This document shows, in pieces, positions 31,670-40,575 of a DNA stretch of 64,000 bases (positions are counted from its first letter, which is position 1; the number at the start of each line of letters is the position of its first letter). Below the pieces are notes generated by a model. That model did no database searches. It had not been told where the DNA came from and saw only the letters and a program-made list of their open reading frames with translations. The position numbers and the translations under genes were made by a program. This stretch comes from Epilithonimonas lactis (GTDB lineage: Bacteria; Bacteroidota; Bacteroidia; Flavobacteriales; Weeksellaceae), in the NCBI RefSeq assembly GCF_900110605.1, contig NZ_FOFI01000003.1:310001-374000 (forward strand), in the 5' to 3' direction.

Positions 31670-33205
31670 TTAATTAATCTTCTTCAAATCCAAATCCTCG
31701 AAATCAAAACTAAAATCCGTCACATCAGAGATTGGTTTCATCTTCGCAGAAACCGCTTTTCCATTTTCATCAAAATTTAAAATGAAAAAAGAATCGGCAT
31801 CGTAACTTCTGTCATCCCATTTTGCCACAAAAGAATTGGCAGAATATGGAATCAAATCGCCTTTCAGCCTTGGAGAAGATTTAGAAATAATTCTGTAGCC
31901 TTTTCCAACTTTGGAAACCTCAACAATCCCAAACCATTCGTCTTTGTACCAACCGATGAATTGGTCATCCTTCAACTCAGATTTGAATTTTGAAGCTTTA
32001 TCGTAAATCTCTTTCTTCTGCTTTGCAAAACGCTCATCATTTTTCTTGCTTCTCTCGCCATAAAGCTTCAGCCAATCACGGTTTTCAACTTTCAAATATG
32101 CATCTTTCACCGAGTTTGTAATCGTGGAAAAAGCGGCACCAGATTGTTGATTGGTCAAAACCACAATTCCCAGTTTCATATCTGGAATCAAGGTAAAATG
32201 TGTTACCGTTCCAATCAAACCACCGCTGTGCTGAACTTGCAAATGGCCTTTCACATCACTCAAAAACCAACCCAATCCATAGCCGTAAAACTTCGTATCG
32301 TAAGGCGAAGTCGCTCCAACTTTGTCAGCAATCTGAAGGCTCCAAAGTTCGTGTGCATTTTTCTCAGAAACCAAGCGTTTTCCATCTTTCGTCACAAAAC
32401 CATTCAGAAGGAAATCTGCCCAGGTCGTCATATCTTTGATGTTGCTCATAATGCCACCTGCCGCGTTCGCAGTTTCGTTCCAATCGTGTGGAACCGCAAT
32501 CGCTTTTCCATCCACTGGCGCGTGTGCATCGATGATGTTTTGGGAATTTTTTGCTCGGTTGTAAGAGCCGAAACTTGCCGTCATCCCGACAGGTTTCAGA
32601 ATTTTTTGCTCGATGAAATCTGCCCATTGCAAACCAGAAACCCTGTGAATTACTTCACCAGCAACGATGAACATTATATTGTTGTAATCCAAAGTCGTTC
32701 TAAAAGGATTTTCAGGTTTCAAATATCGAACATTATGTACGATGTCATTCACGGTCAAACTGCCGCCTTCTGGAAAAAACATCAAATCGCCTTGTCCTAA
32801 ACCAAGTCCGGCTCTGTGCGTTATCAAATCTTTGATGGTCACATTTTGAGAAACGTAAGGATCCGCCATTTGAAACTCCGGAATATATTTGCTGACTTTA
32901 TCGTCCCAGTTGATCTTGCCTTCATCTGCCAGAATCGCCAAAGCGGTGCAAGTGAAACCTTTGCTGTTAGACGCAATTCCGACCAAAGTATTCTCGTCCA
33001 TTGGCTGATTATTTTTAAGCGAACGAACACCGAAACCTTTGGCATAAATCACTTTTCCATCTTTCACAATCCCGACCGACATTCCTGGAACGTCAAATGT
33101 TTTAAGAGAGTTTTGAATCAGTTCGTCGAGTTTTTTCTCCTCGATTTGAGCATTGAACAAGACGAAAGCGAAAAGGAAAAAGGAAGAAATTAGTGATTTG
33201 TACAT
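31670..33205 (-). CDS. Class C beta-lactamase-like serine hydrolase with C-terminal DUF3471-like domain
   Basis: The 511-residue exported protein (signal peptide to about residue 20) has the penicillin-binding SxxK motif at Ser79-Lys82 (ASNSKG), the YxN motif at Tyr174-Asn176 (LDYNN), and a KTG-equivalent HSGG (near 330). The last ~110 residues form a DUF3471-like beta domain (FIGWYKDEWFGIVEV onward). Such proteins are usually periplasmic esterases or D-amino-acid peptidases rather than true AmpC enzymes; without a longer match I would not call it a resistance enzyme. Confidence 0.87.
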   Translation of the reverse strand: MYKSLISSFFLFAFVLFNAQIEEKKLDELIQNSLKTFDVPGMSVGIVKDGKVIYAKGFGVRSLKNNQPMDENTLVGIASNSKGFTCTALAILADEGKINWDDKVSKYIPEFQMADPYVSQNVTIKDLITHRAGLGLGQGDLMFFPEGGSLTVNDIVHNVRYLKPENPFRTTLDYNNIMFIVAGEVIHRVSGLQWADFIEQKILKPVGMTASFGSYNRAKNSQNIIDAHAPVDGKAIAVPHDWNETANAAGGIMSNIKDMTTWADFLLNGFVTKDGKRLVSEKNAHELWSLQIADKVGATSPYDTKFYGYGLGWFLSDVKGHLQVQHSGGLIGTVTHFTLIPDMKLGIVVLTNQQSGAAFSTITNSVKDAYLKVENRDWLKLYGERSKKNDERFAKQKKEIYDKASKFKSELKDDQFIGWYKDEWFGIVEVSKVGKGYRIISKSSPRLKGDLIPYSANSFVAKWDDRSYDADSFFILNFDENGKAVSAKMKPISDVTDFSFDFEDLDLKKIN

Positions 33206-33273
33206 TTTAAAAAAGCTTTGGACGAAGATAAGGATTTTAGGAAAATGGAACTTAAATCCATCAATTTTGTTTG

Positions 33274-33281
33274 TATTTTTG
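33274..33281 (+). promoter_or_regulatory. Putative -7 element (TATTTTTG)
   Basis: It matches TAnnTTTG, 18 bp before the start of the MazG-like gene. Confidence 0.4.
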
Positions 33282-33299
33282 TTTTAAATAATTACAAAA

Positions 33300-33617
33300 A
33301 TGGCAAATGATAATTTTAATGAAATCATAGAACGGTCAATCAAAATCCGTAAATCATACCACGAGCTGGAACTCAAACAAAACGGTAAAGTCTGGACAAT
33401 AGAACAGGATGCTTTGGGATTTTTGTCCGATGCAGGATTGGTTGGAAGAAATACAATGTCTCACGAGAAAACTTGGTCCAAAGCTAATTCTGATGAAGAA
33501 TTGGAACATAAACTTGCTGAATCAATTTGGTGGATCATCAATCTTTCCGATAGAATGGATATCGATATCAAAGTAGCAATGGACAAGTTCCTTACTAAAA
33601 CTGAAAACTTATTTTAA
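33300..33617 (+). CDS. MazG-like nucleotide pyrophosphohydrolase-type protein
   Basis: The 105-residue all-helical protein has the segment EELEHKLAESIWWIINLSDRMDIDI (about 66-90). This resembles the metal-binding helix pair of MazG/all-alpha NTP pyrophosphohydrolases (ELxxxLxW...LxDRxxID). The N-terminal helix pair (RKSYHELELKQNGKVWTIEQD) may hold the remaining acidic ligands. Substrate would be a nucleoside triphosphate if active. A tag gene follows 50 bp later, a plausible DNA-maintenance neighbour. Confidence 0.6.
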   Translation: MANDNFNEIIERSIKIRKSYHELELKQNGKVWTIEQDALGFLSDAGLVGRNTMSHEKTWSKANSDEELEHKLAESIWWIINLSDRMDIDIKVAMDKFLTKTENLF

Positions 33618-33667
33618 AGATGTTTTTATTCTAAATTCTAAAACCTAACTTCTAACCTCTATAACAA

Positions 33668-34219
33668 ATGTCATACTGCGCCACCATAGAAACAATGCAA
33701 CCTGAAGAAAGAAAAGCATTGCACAAAAATTACCACGACAACCACTACGGTTTTCCGATTCATAATGATGATGAGCTTTTCGGAAGATTGATCATGGAAA
33801 TCAACCAAGCGGGACTGAGCTGGGAAACGATTTTAAAAAAGGAAGATTCTTTCCGAAAAGCTTACAGCAATTTCAGTATCGAAAAAATTGCGGCTTATAC
33901 GGAAAAAGACCGCGAAAGATTGTTGTCCGACCCTGGAATCATCCGAAATAAATTAAAAGTAAACGCTGCGATTGAAAATGCTAAAACCATTTTGGACCTG
34001 AAAAAGGAATTTGGCTCTTTCGAAAAATGGCTGGAACATCACCACCCGAAAACCAAGGAAGAATGGGTGAAATTGTTCAAAAAAACTTTCAAGTTTACTG
34101 GTGGTGAAATTGTTGGAGAATTCCTGATGAGTATTGGCTTTCTGAAAGGTGCGCATTCTGAGAATTGTACAATCAATGAAAAGATTTTTGCATCAAATCC
34201 GAAGTGGAAGCAAATTTAA
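33668..34219 (+). CDS. tag: DNA-3-methyladenine glycosylase I
   Basis: Tag removes 3-methyladenine from alkylated DNA in base-excision repair. The 183-residue protein has Cys4, His23 in YHDN, His163 and Cys167 with four-residue spacing, matching the zinc snap of E. coli Tag (Cys4, His17, His175, Cys179). It also has Glu44 within MEINQAGLSW, equivalent to catalytic Glu38. The upstream spacer contains drifted 8-bp repeats of TTCTAAAT type. Confidence 0.92.
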   Translation: MSYCATIETMQPEERKALHKNYHDNHYGFPIHNDDELFGRLIMEINQAGLSWETILKKEDSFRKAYSNFSIEKIAAYTEKDRERLLSDPGIIRNKLKVNAAIENAKTILDLKKEFGSFEKWLEHHHPKTKEEWVKLFKKTFKFTGGEIVGEFLMSIGFLKGAHSENCTINEKIFASNPKWKQI

Positions 34220-34344
34220 ACCACAAAAGTCACAATAGAAATTCAAAATGAAAGACTTTTAAAAGAGCAAAAAAGCTGACTTGCAAAACCTTTTGCTTTT
34301 TTGCACTTTTGATAAACTTAGAAATAACTATAGCTTTTGAGCCT

Positions 34345-34374
34345 TTTGTGGTTTAAAAAATAGCCTTAAATTTG
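34345..34374 (+). promoter_or_regulatory. Promoter of the pyrEF fusion gene (TTTG / TAAATTTG)
   Basis: TTTG at 34345-34348 and TAAATTTG at 34367-34374 are 18 bp apart, near the Bacteroidota -33/-7 spacing, with the ATG at 34395. Confidence 0.6.
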
Positions 34375-34394
34375 TAGAAATCTAAGAAAAGTAA

Positions 34395-35753
34395 ATGGAA
34401 AGTAAAAAAGAATTCTTCCTCGAGTGTTACACACTTGGGATCATCAAATTTGGGCGTTTTACCCTGAAAAGCGGGATTGAAAGTCCGTTTTACGTGGATC
34501 TTCGTCCGCTCGCGTCTGACCCAAAGATCTTGAAAAAATTGGCCAATTATCTTTTGGAAATGCTTCCTTTGGATAATTTTGATATCATCTGTGGTGTTCC
34601 TTACGCTGCACTTCCAATGGCGACAGCAATGTCTTTGGAAAGTTTTATCCCATTGATCATCAAAAGAAAAGAAGCTAAAGCTTACGGCACCAAAAAACTC
34701 ATAGAAGGAATTTATGAGAAAGGACAAAACTGCTTATTAGTAGAGGATGTTATTACTTCCGGAAAATCACTTGTAGAAACCATTGACGAGGTAGAAAATG
34801 AAGGTATCAAAGTTTCCGACATCGTTGTGGTTTTGGACAGACAACAAGGCGGAAAAGAAAAATTGGAAGCCAAAGGTTACAAAGTGCATTCACTCTTTAA
34901 TATTTCTGAAGTCGTTGAAATCTTGAGAGAAGTGAATTATATTGATGAAGATGAAGTGGCTAGAATTCAGGATTTTGTGAGTGGAAATCAAGTTATTTTT
35001 GAAGAGAAAAAACGTTTGTCCTACGAGCAAAAATTGGAAGTTGCCGAACATTCTTTCGCCAAGAAAATCCTTGAAATTGCGATTGAAAAAAGGTCAAACC
35101 TCATTGCGTCTGCAGATTTCATTACTACAAAAGAATTATTGGACTTTGCAGATTTTGTTGGTCCTCACATTGTGGCTTTGAAAACGCACATCGATATTCT
35201 GAATGATTTTGATGCCGACGAAACCATTCTTCCACTAAAAGATCTGGCAACGAAACATAACTTTCTATTGATGGAAGACCGCAAGTTTGCAGACATCGGA
35301 AACACGCAGGAATTGCAATTTTCTTACGGAACTTATAAGATTTCCAACTGGGCAGATCTGGTAACTTCTCACGTTATCGGCGGAAGCAAAAGTTTGGATT
35401 GTTTTATGAATGTAGGCGTCGTAGCAATCTTAGGAATGTCTTCCAAAGGAACTTTGACCGATTCTCATTATCGTGAAGAAGCTTTGAAAGTAATTGAAAC
35501 TCATCCAAGCATTATCGGTTGCGTGGCTCAGAATGAAATCTCTGACCAACTTTTATTGTTTACGCCTGGCGTTAATCTTGGAGAAACTGGCGACGATAAA
35601 GGTCAACAGTACAATTCGCCGGAACACGTGATCAAAAATTACGGAACCGATTTCATCATCGTTGGACGTGGCATTTACAAATCCGAAGAACCAGAACAGG
35701 AAGCTTTGCGTTATAAAAACGAAGGCTGGAAGGCGTATTTGGAAACGCTGTAA
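34395..35753 (+). CDS. pyrEF: Bifunctional orotate phosphoribosyltransferase / OMP decarboxylase (UMP synthase fusion)
   Basis: The 452-residue protein performs the last two steps of de novo UMP synthesis. Residues 1-~195 are an OPRT domain with the PRPP motif LLVEDVITSGKS (114-125). Residues ~210-452 are an OMP decarboxylase with KTHIDILNDF (263-272), the catalytic DRKFADIGNT (Asp295, Lys297, Asp300), and GQQYNSPEHVI and IIVGRGI near the C-terminus. The order PyrE-PyrF and the decarboxylase motifs match animal and plant UMP synthase more closely than typical short bacterial PyrF, as far as I can judge from memory. Strong terminator follows. Confidence 0.93.
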   Translation: MESKKEFFLECYTLGIIKFGRFTLKSGIESPFYVDLRPLASDPKILKKLANYLLEMLPLDNFDIICGVPYAALPMATAMSLESFIPLIIKRKEAKAYGTKKLIEGIYEKGQNCLLVEDVITSGKSLVETIDEVENEGIKVSDIVVVLDRQQGGKEKLEAKGYKVHSLFNISEVVEILREVNYIDEDEVARIQDFVSGNQVIFEEKKRLSYEQKLEVAEHSFAKKILEIAIEKRSNLIASADFITTKELLDFADFVGPHIVALKTHIDILNDFDADETILPLKDLATKHNFLLMEDRKFADIGNTQELQFSYGTYKISNWADLVTSHVIGGSKSLDCFMNVGVVAILGMSSKGTLTDSHYREEALKVIETHPSIIGCVAQNEISDQLLLFTPGVNLGETGDDKGQQYNSPEHVIKNYGTDFIIVGRGIYKSEEPEQEALRYKNEGWKAYLETL

Positions 35754-35776
35754 AAAAATATAAATCTTCTTATTAT

Positions 35777-35812
35777 AACCCTTTCAGAGTTCAAAACTCT
35801 GAAAGGGTTTTT
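35777..35812 (+). terminator. Terminator of the pyrEF fusion gene
   Basis: Fourteen-base arms (AACCCTTTCAGAGT / ACTCTGAAAGGGTT) are followed by a T run. Confidence 0.88.
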
Positions 35813-35816
35813 AATT

Positions 35817-35859
35817 TCTGTCAGTCTGTGAAGGTCTTCGAGAGCCTCAAACTGACAGA
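35817..35859. repeat. Palindromic element of a second type
   Basis: Arms TCTGTCAGT and ACTGACAGA enclose an inner GGTCTTCGAGAGCC hairpin. It differs from the GTCATTCCG palindromes but resembles them in size and intergenic place, between the pyrEF terminator and the next promoter. Confidence 0.6.
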
Positions 35860-35906
35860 TGAAAAACTTTAACAACCATCTATCATCATTCATCAAAAAA
35901 AATCAT

Positions 35907-35914
35907 TAGTTTTG
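35907..35914 (+). promoter_or_regulatory. Putative -7 element (TAGTTTTG)
   Basis: It matches TAnnTTTG, 20 bp before the ATG at 35935. Confidence 0.45.
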
Positions 35915-35934
35915 ATAAGTACTGATTGTTCCTG

Positions 35935-38751
35935 ATGAAGCGTCTTTTTTGTGTCTTGGTTTCGTTTTCCTTTAATTTCTGGGCGGTTGCTCAGCAAGAC
36001 AGCATTCGGTTGAATGTGAAACTAAATGACGACCAAAAATCGATCTCTGTGGAGCAAACTTTGGTGTATCATAATCCGCATCAAAAATCCATTGATCAGA
36101 TCAAACTTCTGAATTGGGTTTCGGCTTACCAGAAACGGAAAACTCCACTTCTCAAAAGGAAAATTGAGGATAGAAAAAATGACCTTTACTTCGCAAAAGA
36201 CGAACAACTGGGAAAATTGGAAAGTCTGCAATATTCTTTAAAAAATACAACTTCCGAAATACTCAACACGCAACAGGAAAACATCTTCATTCCACTTTCC
36301 GAAGCTTTGAAGCCTGGCGAGAGCGTTACCATTAATTTAAAATATAAAATCAAACTTCCTGACGCACGTTTCACAGGCTATGGAATCAATACGAATCATC
36401 TTCTTCTGAAATATTTTTTCCTTGTTCCAGAGACTTTTGAGGATGAAAATCAGAGCAATTCTTTCTATCGCGACACCGAAGAAACCGCCAACGCTGGCTC
36501 ATTTTGGAAAGTGAATTTTGAAATTCCAAAATATTGGAAAATCTATTCTAACTTGCTTCAAAACAGTGAACTTGAGTTTGAAGGGAAATCCATCAATGAT
36601 CCTGAGTTTCAAATCTCGAAAGAAATCTATCCTGAGTTTTCTCTAAATGTTGATGGGCAAAATGTAAAAGTGGATTTGGGATATCAAACCAATGAATATC
36701 AACGCCAAATCTTAAGTTCTGTCCTGACCAATCATTTGAAATTCATCAAAACAAAAACCGGAAATCTTCCCGAAAAGCTTTTCATTACTGATAAATTTAT
36801 GAAGAAGGAAGAATTTATCGGGATTGATGACATCAAGTTTTGGAAATTCAAATTCCAGATGTTTACGGATTATGAGAAGACGGACCTGGATTACTTCAGC
36901 ACCATTTCAAAGAAGGTCATGGATGAATACTTCATCAGTAATAAAACAAAAGACCACTGGCTGAAAAACGGTTTGAAGTCGTATCTCGAGATCCAATATC
37001 TTAAACAAAATTATCCAAACCACAAACTGATTGGAAATCTGGCAGACAACGCCAACATCTTCGGAATCAAACCATTGAAAATATTCCACGCTTCGAAGTT
37101 GAAATTGAACGAGCGTTATGGCTTGGCGTATCATTACATTTACACCCAGAATCTCGATCAGAAGATCACCACGCCATTTGACAAATTGAGCAACTTCAAT
37201 ACGACGGCCATCAGCCAGTTTGAGACGGGAAGTTTGCTTAATTATATTTCGGAATATCAAGGAAATGAAACTTTTGATGAGTTCTTGAAACAATATTTTT
37301 CTCAGAATTATAAAAGTAAAATTACTGGTGACGATTTCTTGAAAGAACTTGAAAATCAATCTAATGGAAAATCTGCTTTCCTAAAAAGAATGATGGACGA
37401 AAAGCACAGGATCAATTTCAATCTCAAAAATTTCGAAGAAAAAAATAATGAATATTTAGTTAAAATAAAGAAAAGTAAGAGTGAGATCATTCCACTGAAA
37501 CTGGAGACCGAGGCCAAAGATTCCGAGAAAACGACTTATTGGAAGGATGGGAACGAACTGACAAAAGACAGCGCCTCTCTTCCCACAAACCAAGTTGAAA
37601 AGATAGTTTTGAATGACGATTATGTTTTCCCTGAAACCAATTTCCGGGATAATTATCTTTATACAAAAGGAATTTTCTCGAATATGAAGAAAATCAGATT
37701 CAAGTTGATCAAGGATATTCAGAATCCGGAATATAATGAGATTTTCATCACGCCGAGGCTGACCTTCAATGCGTACGACAAAGTTCTATTTGGAATGAAT
37801 TTTAAAAACCAGGGAATTTTTGATCAGAAATTTGATTATTCTGTGACGCCGTATTACAGTTCAGGTACAGGAAAATTGACTGGTTCAGCTGGTTTGGGCT
37901 ACTCTATTTTGCCACCAGATAGTTTCTTTAGAAGCTGGAATTTTGGCGTGTCTGGATCCTATTTTCATTATGATAATAATTTGGCCTACACGCGATTTGG
38001 AGCATCTACATCACTCAACTTCAACAAAAATCCTAGAAGTGCAATTGGCAGAAGTTTGTTTTTCTCATACAACTATTATGAGCGTGAACTCTCTCCTCTT
38101 AGGATTTTGAATAACGAATATGCGAAGTACAACCTTTGGAATTTGGGCTATGCATACTCCGACAATCAAATGATCCATGAGAAATATATCGGGACCAATA
38201 TCCAATGGATGGAGGATTTCCAAAAGATATCAGCAGAGGCCTTTTACCGTTGGGAATTTGCAAAGAATAAGAAGATCAGTTTCAGATGGTTTGCCGGTTA
38301 TTTTGTGAAGAATGAGACCAAGAATAATCTTTTCAACTACGGAATTTCACGGGTTTCCAACTATTCTTTTTCGTACGGATTGCTGGGACAAAGCGCCACA
38401 TCCGGGATTCTTTCCCAGCAGTTTATCCTGGCAGAAGGCGGCTTCAAATCACTTTTCAACACTTCCGTGAATGAATTCATCACAAGTGTCAATGTGGATT
38501 CTCACTTATGGAAGTGGTTCAATCTCTATGCAGATGCTGGCGTTTATAAGAATAAAAATCACGCTGCAAAGTTCATCTGGGACTCTGGCATCAAGGTAAA
38601 AGTAGTTCCTGATTTCTTGGAGGTTTATTTTCCCGTCGCATCTAGCTTAGGTTTCGAACCAGGTTTTAAAAATTATGGTTACAGGATCCGATACACTTTG
38701 GTTTTGAATTTGGGTGCTCTTATCAACAATTTGAGAAGAGGTGTATTTTAA
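35935..38751 (+). CDS. M1-peptidase-like protein without HExxH, fused to an outer-membrane barrel-like region
   Basis: I start at ATG 35935 (MKRLFCVLVSFSFNFWAVAQ, a signal peptide); a TTG three codons earlier is less likely. The first ~600 of 938 residues follow the M1 aminopeptidase plan: an N-terminal beta domain, then a helical part with KDHWLKNGLKSYLE (about 339-352), where M1 enzymes have WLNEGFATYLE. The zinc-binding HExxH is absent from the preceding segment, so peptidase activity is unlikely. The last ~330 residues look like a 14-16-strand barrel (FGASTSLNFN, SGIKVKVVPDFLEVYF). It is probably an outer-membrane protein with a dead-enzyme binding domain. Confidence 0.72.
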   Translation: MKRLFCVLVSFSFNFWAVAQQDSIRLNVKLNDDQKSISVEQTLVYHNPHQKSIDQIKLLNWVSAYQKRKTPLLKRKIEDRKNDLYFAKDEQLGKLESLQYSLKNTTSEILNTQQENIFIPLSEALKPGESVTINLKYKIKLPDARFTGYGINTNHLLLKYFFLVPETFEDENQSNSFYRDTEETANAGSFWKVNFEIPKYWKIYSNLLQNSELEFEGKSINDPEFQISKEIYPEFSLNVDGQNVKVDLGYQTNEYQRQILSSVLTNHLKFIKTKTGNLPEKLFITDKFMKKEEFIGIDDIKFWKFKFQMFTDYEKTDLDYFSTISKKVMDEYFISNKTKDHWLKNGLKSYLEIQYLKQNYPNHKLIGNLADNANIFGIKPLKIFHASKLKLNERYGLAYHYIYTQNLDQKITTPFDKLSNFNTTAISQFETGSLLNYISEYQGNETFDEFLKQYFSQNYKSKITGDDFLKELENQSNGKSAFLKRMMDEKHRINFNLKNFEEKNNEYLVKIKKSKSEIIPLKLETEAKDSEKTTYWKDGNELTKDSASLPTNQVEKIVLNDDYVFPETNFRDNYLYTKGIFSNMKKIRFKLIKDIQNPEYNEIFITPRLTFNAYDKVLFGMNFKNQGIFDQKFDYSVTPYYSSGTGKLTGSAGLGYSILPPDSFFRSWNFGVSGSYFHYDNNLAYTRFGASTSLNFNKNPRSAIGRSLFFSYNYYERELSPLRILNNEYAKYNLWNLGYAYSDNQMIHEKYIGTNIQWMEDFQKISAEAFYRWEFAKNKKISFRWFAGYFVKNETKNNLFNYGISRVSNYSFSYGLLGQSATSGILSQQFILAEGGFKSLFNTSVNEFITSVNVDSHLWKWFNLYADAGVYKNKNHAAKFIWDSGIKVKVVPDFLEVYFPVASSLGFEPGFKNYGYRIRYTLVLNLGALINNLRRGVF

Positions 38752-38777
38752 GAATTTCATTATTAATTATAATAAAA

Positions 38778-38806
38778 AAGGCTTCCTGAGATCAGGAAGC
38801 CTTCTA
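38778..38806. terminator. Bidirectional terminator between convergent genes
   Basis: Arms AAGGCTTCCTGA / TCAGGAAGCCTT sit between two convergent stops, with A-rich and T-rich flanks on either side. Confidence 0.85.
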
Positions 38807-38824
38807 TTTTTCAGAAAACTAATA

Positions 38825-39595
38825 TTAGTTTTTGATCACTTTTTGAGATACTTTAGTACCGTTTACTGTTCCAGTTACGATGTAAACACCTTTTGCAAGT
38901 GCAGAAACATTCAATGTAGAACCTTCTGTTACTTTAGCAGCTTTTACAACTTGTCCAGCAGCGTTGATGATCTGGATATCTGCAGTCTTAGCGAAAGCGA
39001 TAGATTCACCTACTGAAGTATTTTTTACCAAAGTAGAGTTAGCTTTTGTAAAATCAGCAACTGCAAGAGCATCTGTGTAAGTTACATCAAAAGAAAGAAC
39101 TCTGATCTGAGCAGAAGCAGCACCTTGGTTACCATTTTTGATAGTAATGTTAGATGCAGGCGTTGCAGCAACTACCAAGTAAGTAGCATTTGTAGCATCA
39201 GCAGGATCATAAACTGTAGGAACAACTGCTCCGTCAACAGTTACGATAGCACTTGATGGTCCGTAGTTATCAGATCCAAGAGTACCTGGAGTTTTGATTT
39301 TCACAGAGTTGATCTTTGTACCAGCAACAGCGATGATAGAAAGAGAGTTTCCGTTACCATCTGCATTGTTTGAATACATTCTTAAAGCACCACCTCCAGC
39401 AGTGTAAAATTTAGGACCATTGCTTGCTCCATTCTTTTGTACGTCGTAAGTCAATTTGCCAGCAACGATATTTCCAGTTGTAATATCTTGTGCATTTGTA
39501 AATCCTTGGTTGTTATAAACATAACTAAAAGTAGTTTGAGCTTGTGCAGTAAAAGCCAAAGCTGAAACAGCTAAAATTGTAAAGATTTTTTTCAT
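38825..39595 (-). CDS. T9SS type A cargo protein, tandem paralogue 1
   Basis: The 256-residue protein has a signal peptide (MKKIFTILAVSALAFTAQAQ), a beta-sandwich body of about 160 residues rich in Asn, Gly, Ser and Thr, and a type A sorting domain (about 180-256). The sorting domain shows IQIINAAGQVVKAAKV, LNVSALAKGVYIVTG and the final KVIKN. The pattern NQGFTNAQ near residue 29 recurs in the neighbouring paralogue. Presumably it is surface exposed or released after T9SS export. No enzymatic motif is visible. Confidence 0.82.
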   Translation of the reverse strand: MKKIFTILAVSALAFTAQAQTTFSYVYNNQGFTNAQDITTGNIVAGKLTYDVQKNGASNGPKFYTAGGGALRMYSNNADGNGNSLSIIAVAGTKINSVKIKTPGTLGSDNYGPSSAIVTVDGAVVPTVYDPADATNATYLVVAATPASNITIKNGNQGAASAQIRVLSFDVTYTDALAVADFTKANSTLVKNTSVGESIAFAKTADIQIINAAGQVVKAAKVTEGSTLNVSALAKGVYIVTGTVNGTKVSQKVIKN

Positions 39596-39681
39596 TTTAT
39601 TGAAATTTTAAAATTAGGTTACAAAAATAAGTAAAAAATCGCTCTCATTTGCAGAGAGCAATTTTTTAACATTTTTTATTA

Positions 39682-40410
39682 TTATTTTTTGATGATTTTC
39701 TGAGATACAGCTTTTCCGTTTACTGCACCAGTCACTACGTAAGTTCCTTTTGGTAAAGCAGAAACATCCAATCTAGAGTTGTCAGAAACCTCAGCAGTTT
39801 TCACGATTTGACCAGCAGTGTTGTAAACTGATACTTTCGCAGAAGCTCCGAAGATTAATTCGTTAGAAACGATTGTGTTCTTCACCAAGTTAGCTTTTCC
39901 TTTTGTAGCATCACCAACTGCCATTGTCGGTACAGTATAAGTTACAGAAATTGACGTAGTTCTCAACTGTGCAGACGATGTATTCGCATTTTGGAAAGTA
40001 AAAGAAGCATCAGCTGATAAACCTGAAACTGTATATGTAGTTCCAGTTAAAGTTGCAGTTTGACTAGCAGCTCCGTTAACACTATATTTTACTGTTGGTG
40101 TATTTCCTGTTACCGCATTGATTGTAACACTTGAGATAATTGCACCATTTTTTGGTGTAATCGTGAAACTTCCTCCGTTTCCATTTGCAGAGTAATAAAA
40201 TCTCGCATTTGTTCCACTAGTAAAATACGCAGGAGGATTGCTTGCATCATTCTGAGCTGCAGAATAATCTAGGTTTGTATCGATTGCTCCCGAAGAAAGT
40301 GCCTGACCATTTGTAAAACCTTGGTTAGCGAACACAAAATTTGTCGTTGTCTGCGCACTTACGGTTGCTGTAACAGCTACTGCCGCTAACAAAGAATAGA
40401 ATTTTTTCAT
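39682..40410 (-). CDS. T9SS type A cargo protein, tandem paralogue 2
   Basis: The ATG at 40410 (MKKFYSLLAAVAVTATVSAQ) gives a proper signal peptide; a longer in-frame start adds an N-terminal Asn run of no value. The 242-residue product has the same plan as paralogue 1: NFVFANQGFTNGQ near the N-terminus, FTITPKNGAIISSV in the middle, and a sorting domain with VSVYNTAGQIVKTAEV, LDVSALPKGTYVVTG and KIIKK. The genes lie 86 bp apart and read the same way. Confidence 0.82.
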   Translation of the reverse strand: MKKFYSLLAAVAVTATVSAQTTTNFVFANQGFTNGQALSSGAIDTNLDYSAAQNDASNPPAYFTSGTNARFYYSANGNGGSFTITPKNGAIISSVTINAVTGNTPTVKYSVNGAASQTATLTGTTYTVSGLSADASFTFQNANTSSAQLRTTSISVTYTVPTMAVGDATKGKANLVKNTIVSNELIFGASAKVSVYNTAGQIVKTAEVSDNSRLDVSALPKGTYVVTGAVNGKAVSQKIIKK

Positions 40411-40575
40411 AATATAAAGTTTAAAATTGTTATTGTTATTACTGTTTCGTTTTGTCTGTCGCAAATATAAAATATTATCTTTAACTACAATTTTAACATC
40501 ACCTTTCCCGTTTTAAATAATTGTTAATTCGTTCCATAGCCTATTATTAGTACATTTACACATCATTACAAAAGG

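Noticed and set aside
31670-33205. Resistance beta-lactamase (AmpC)
   Set aside because: The SxxK and YxN motifs exist, but the length, DUF3471-like tail and the HSGG motif are those of general serine hydrolases, so a resistance role is not supported.
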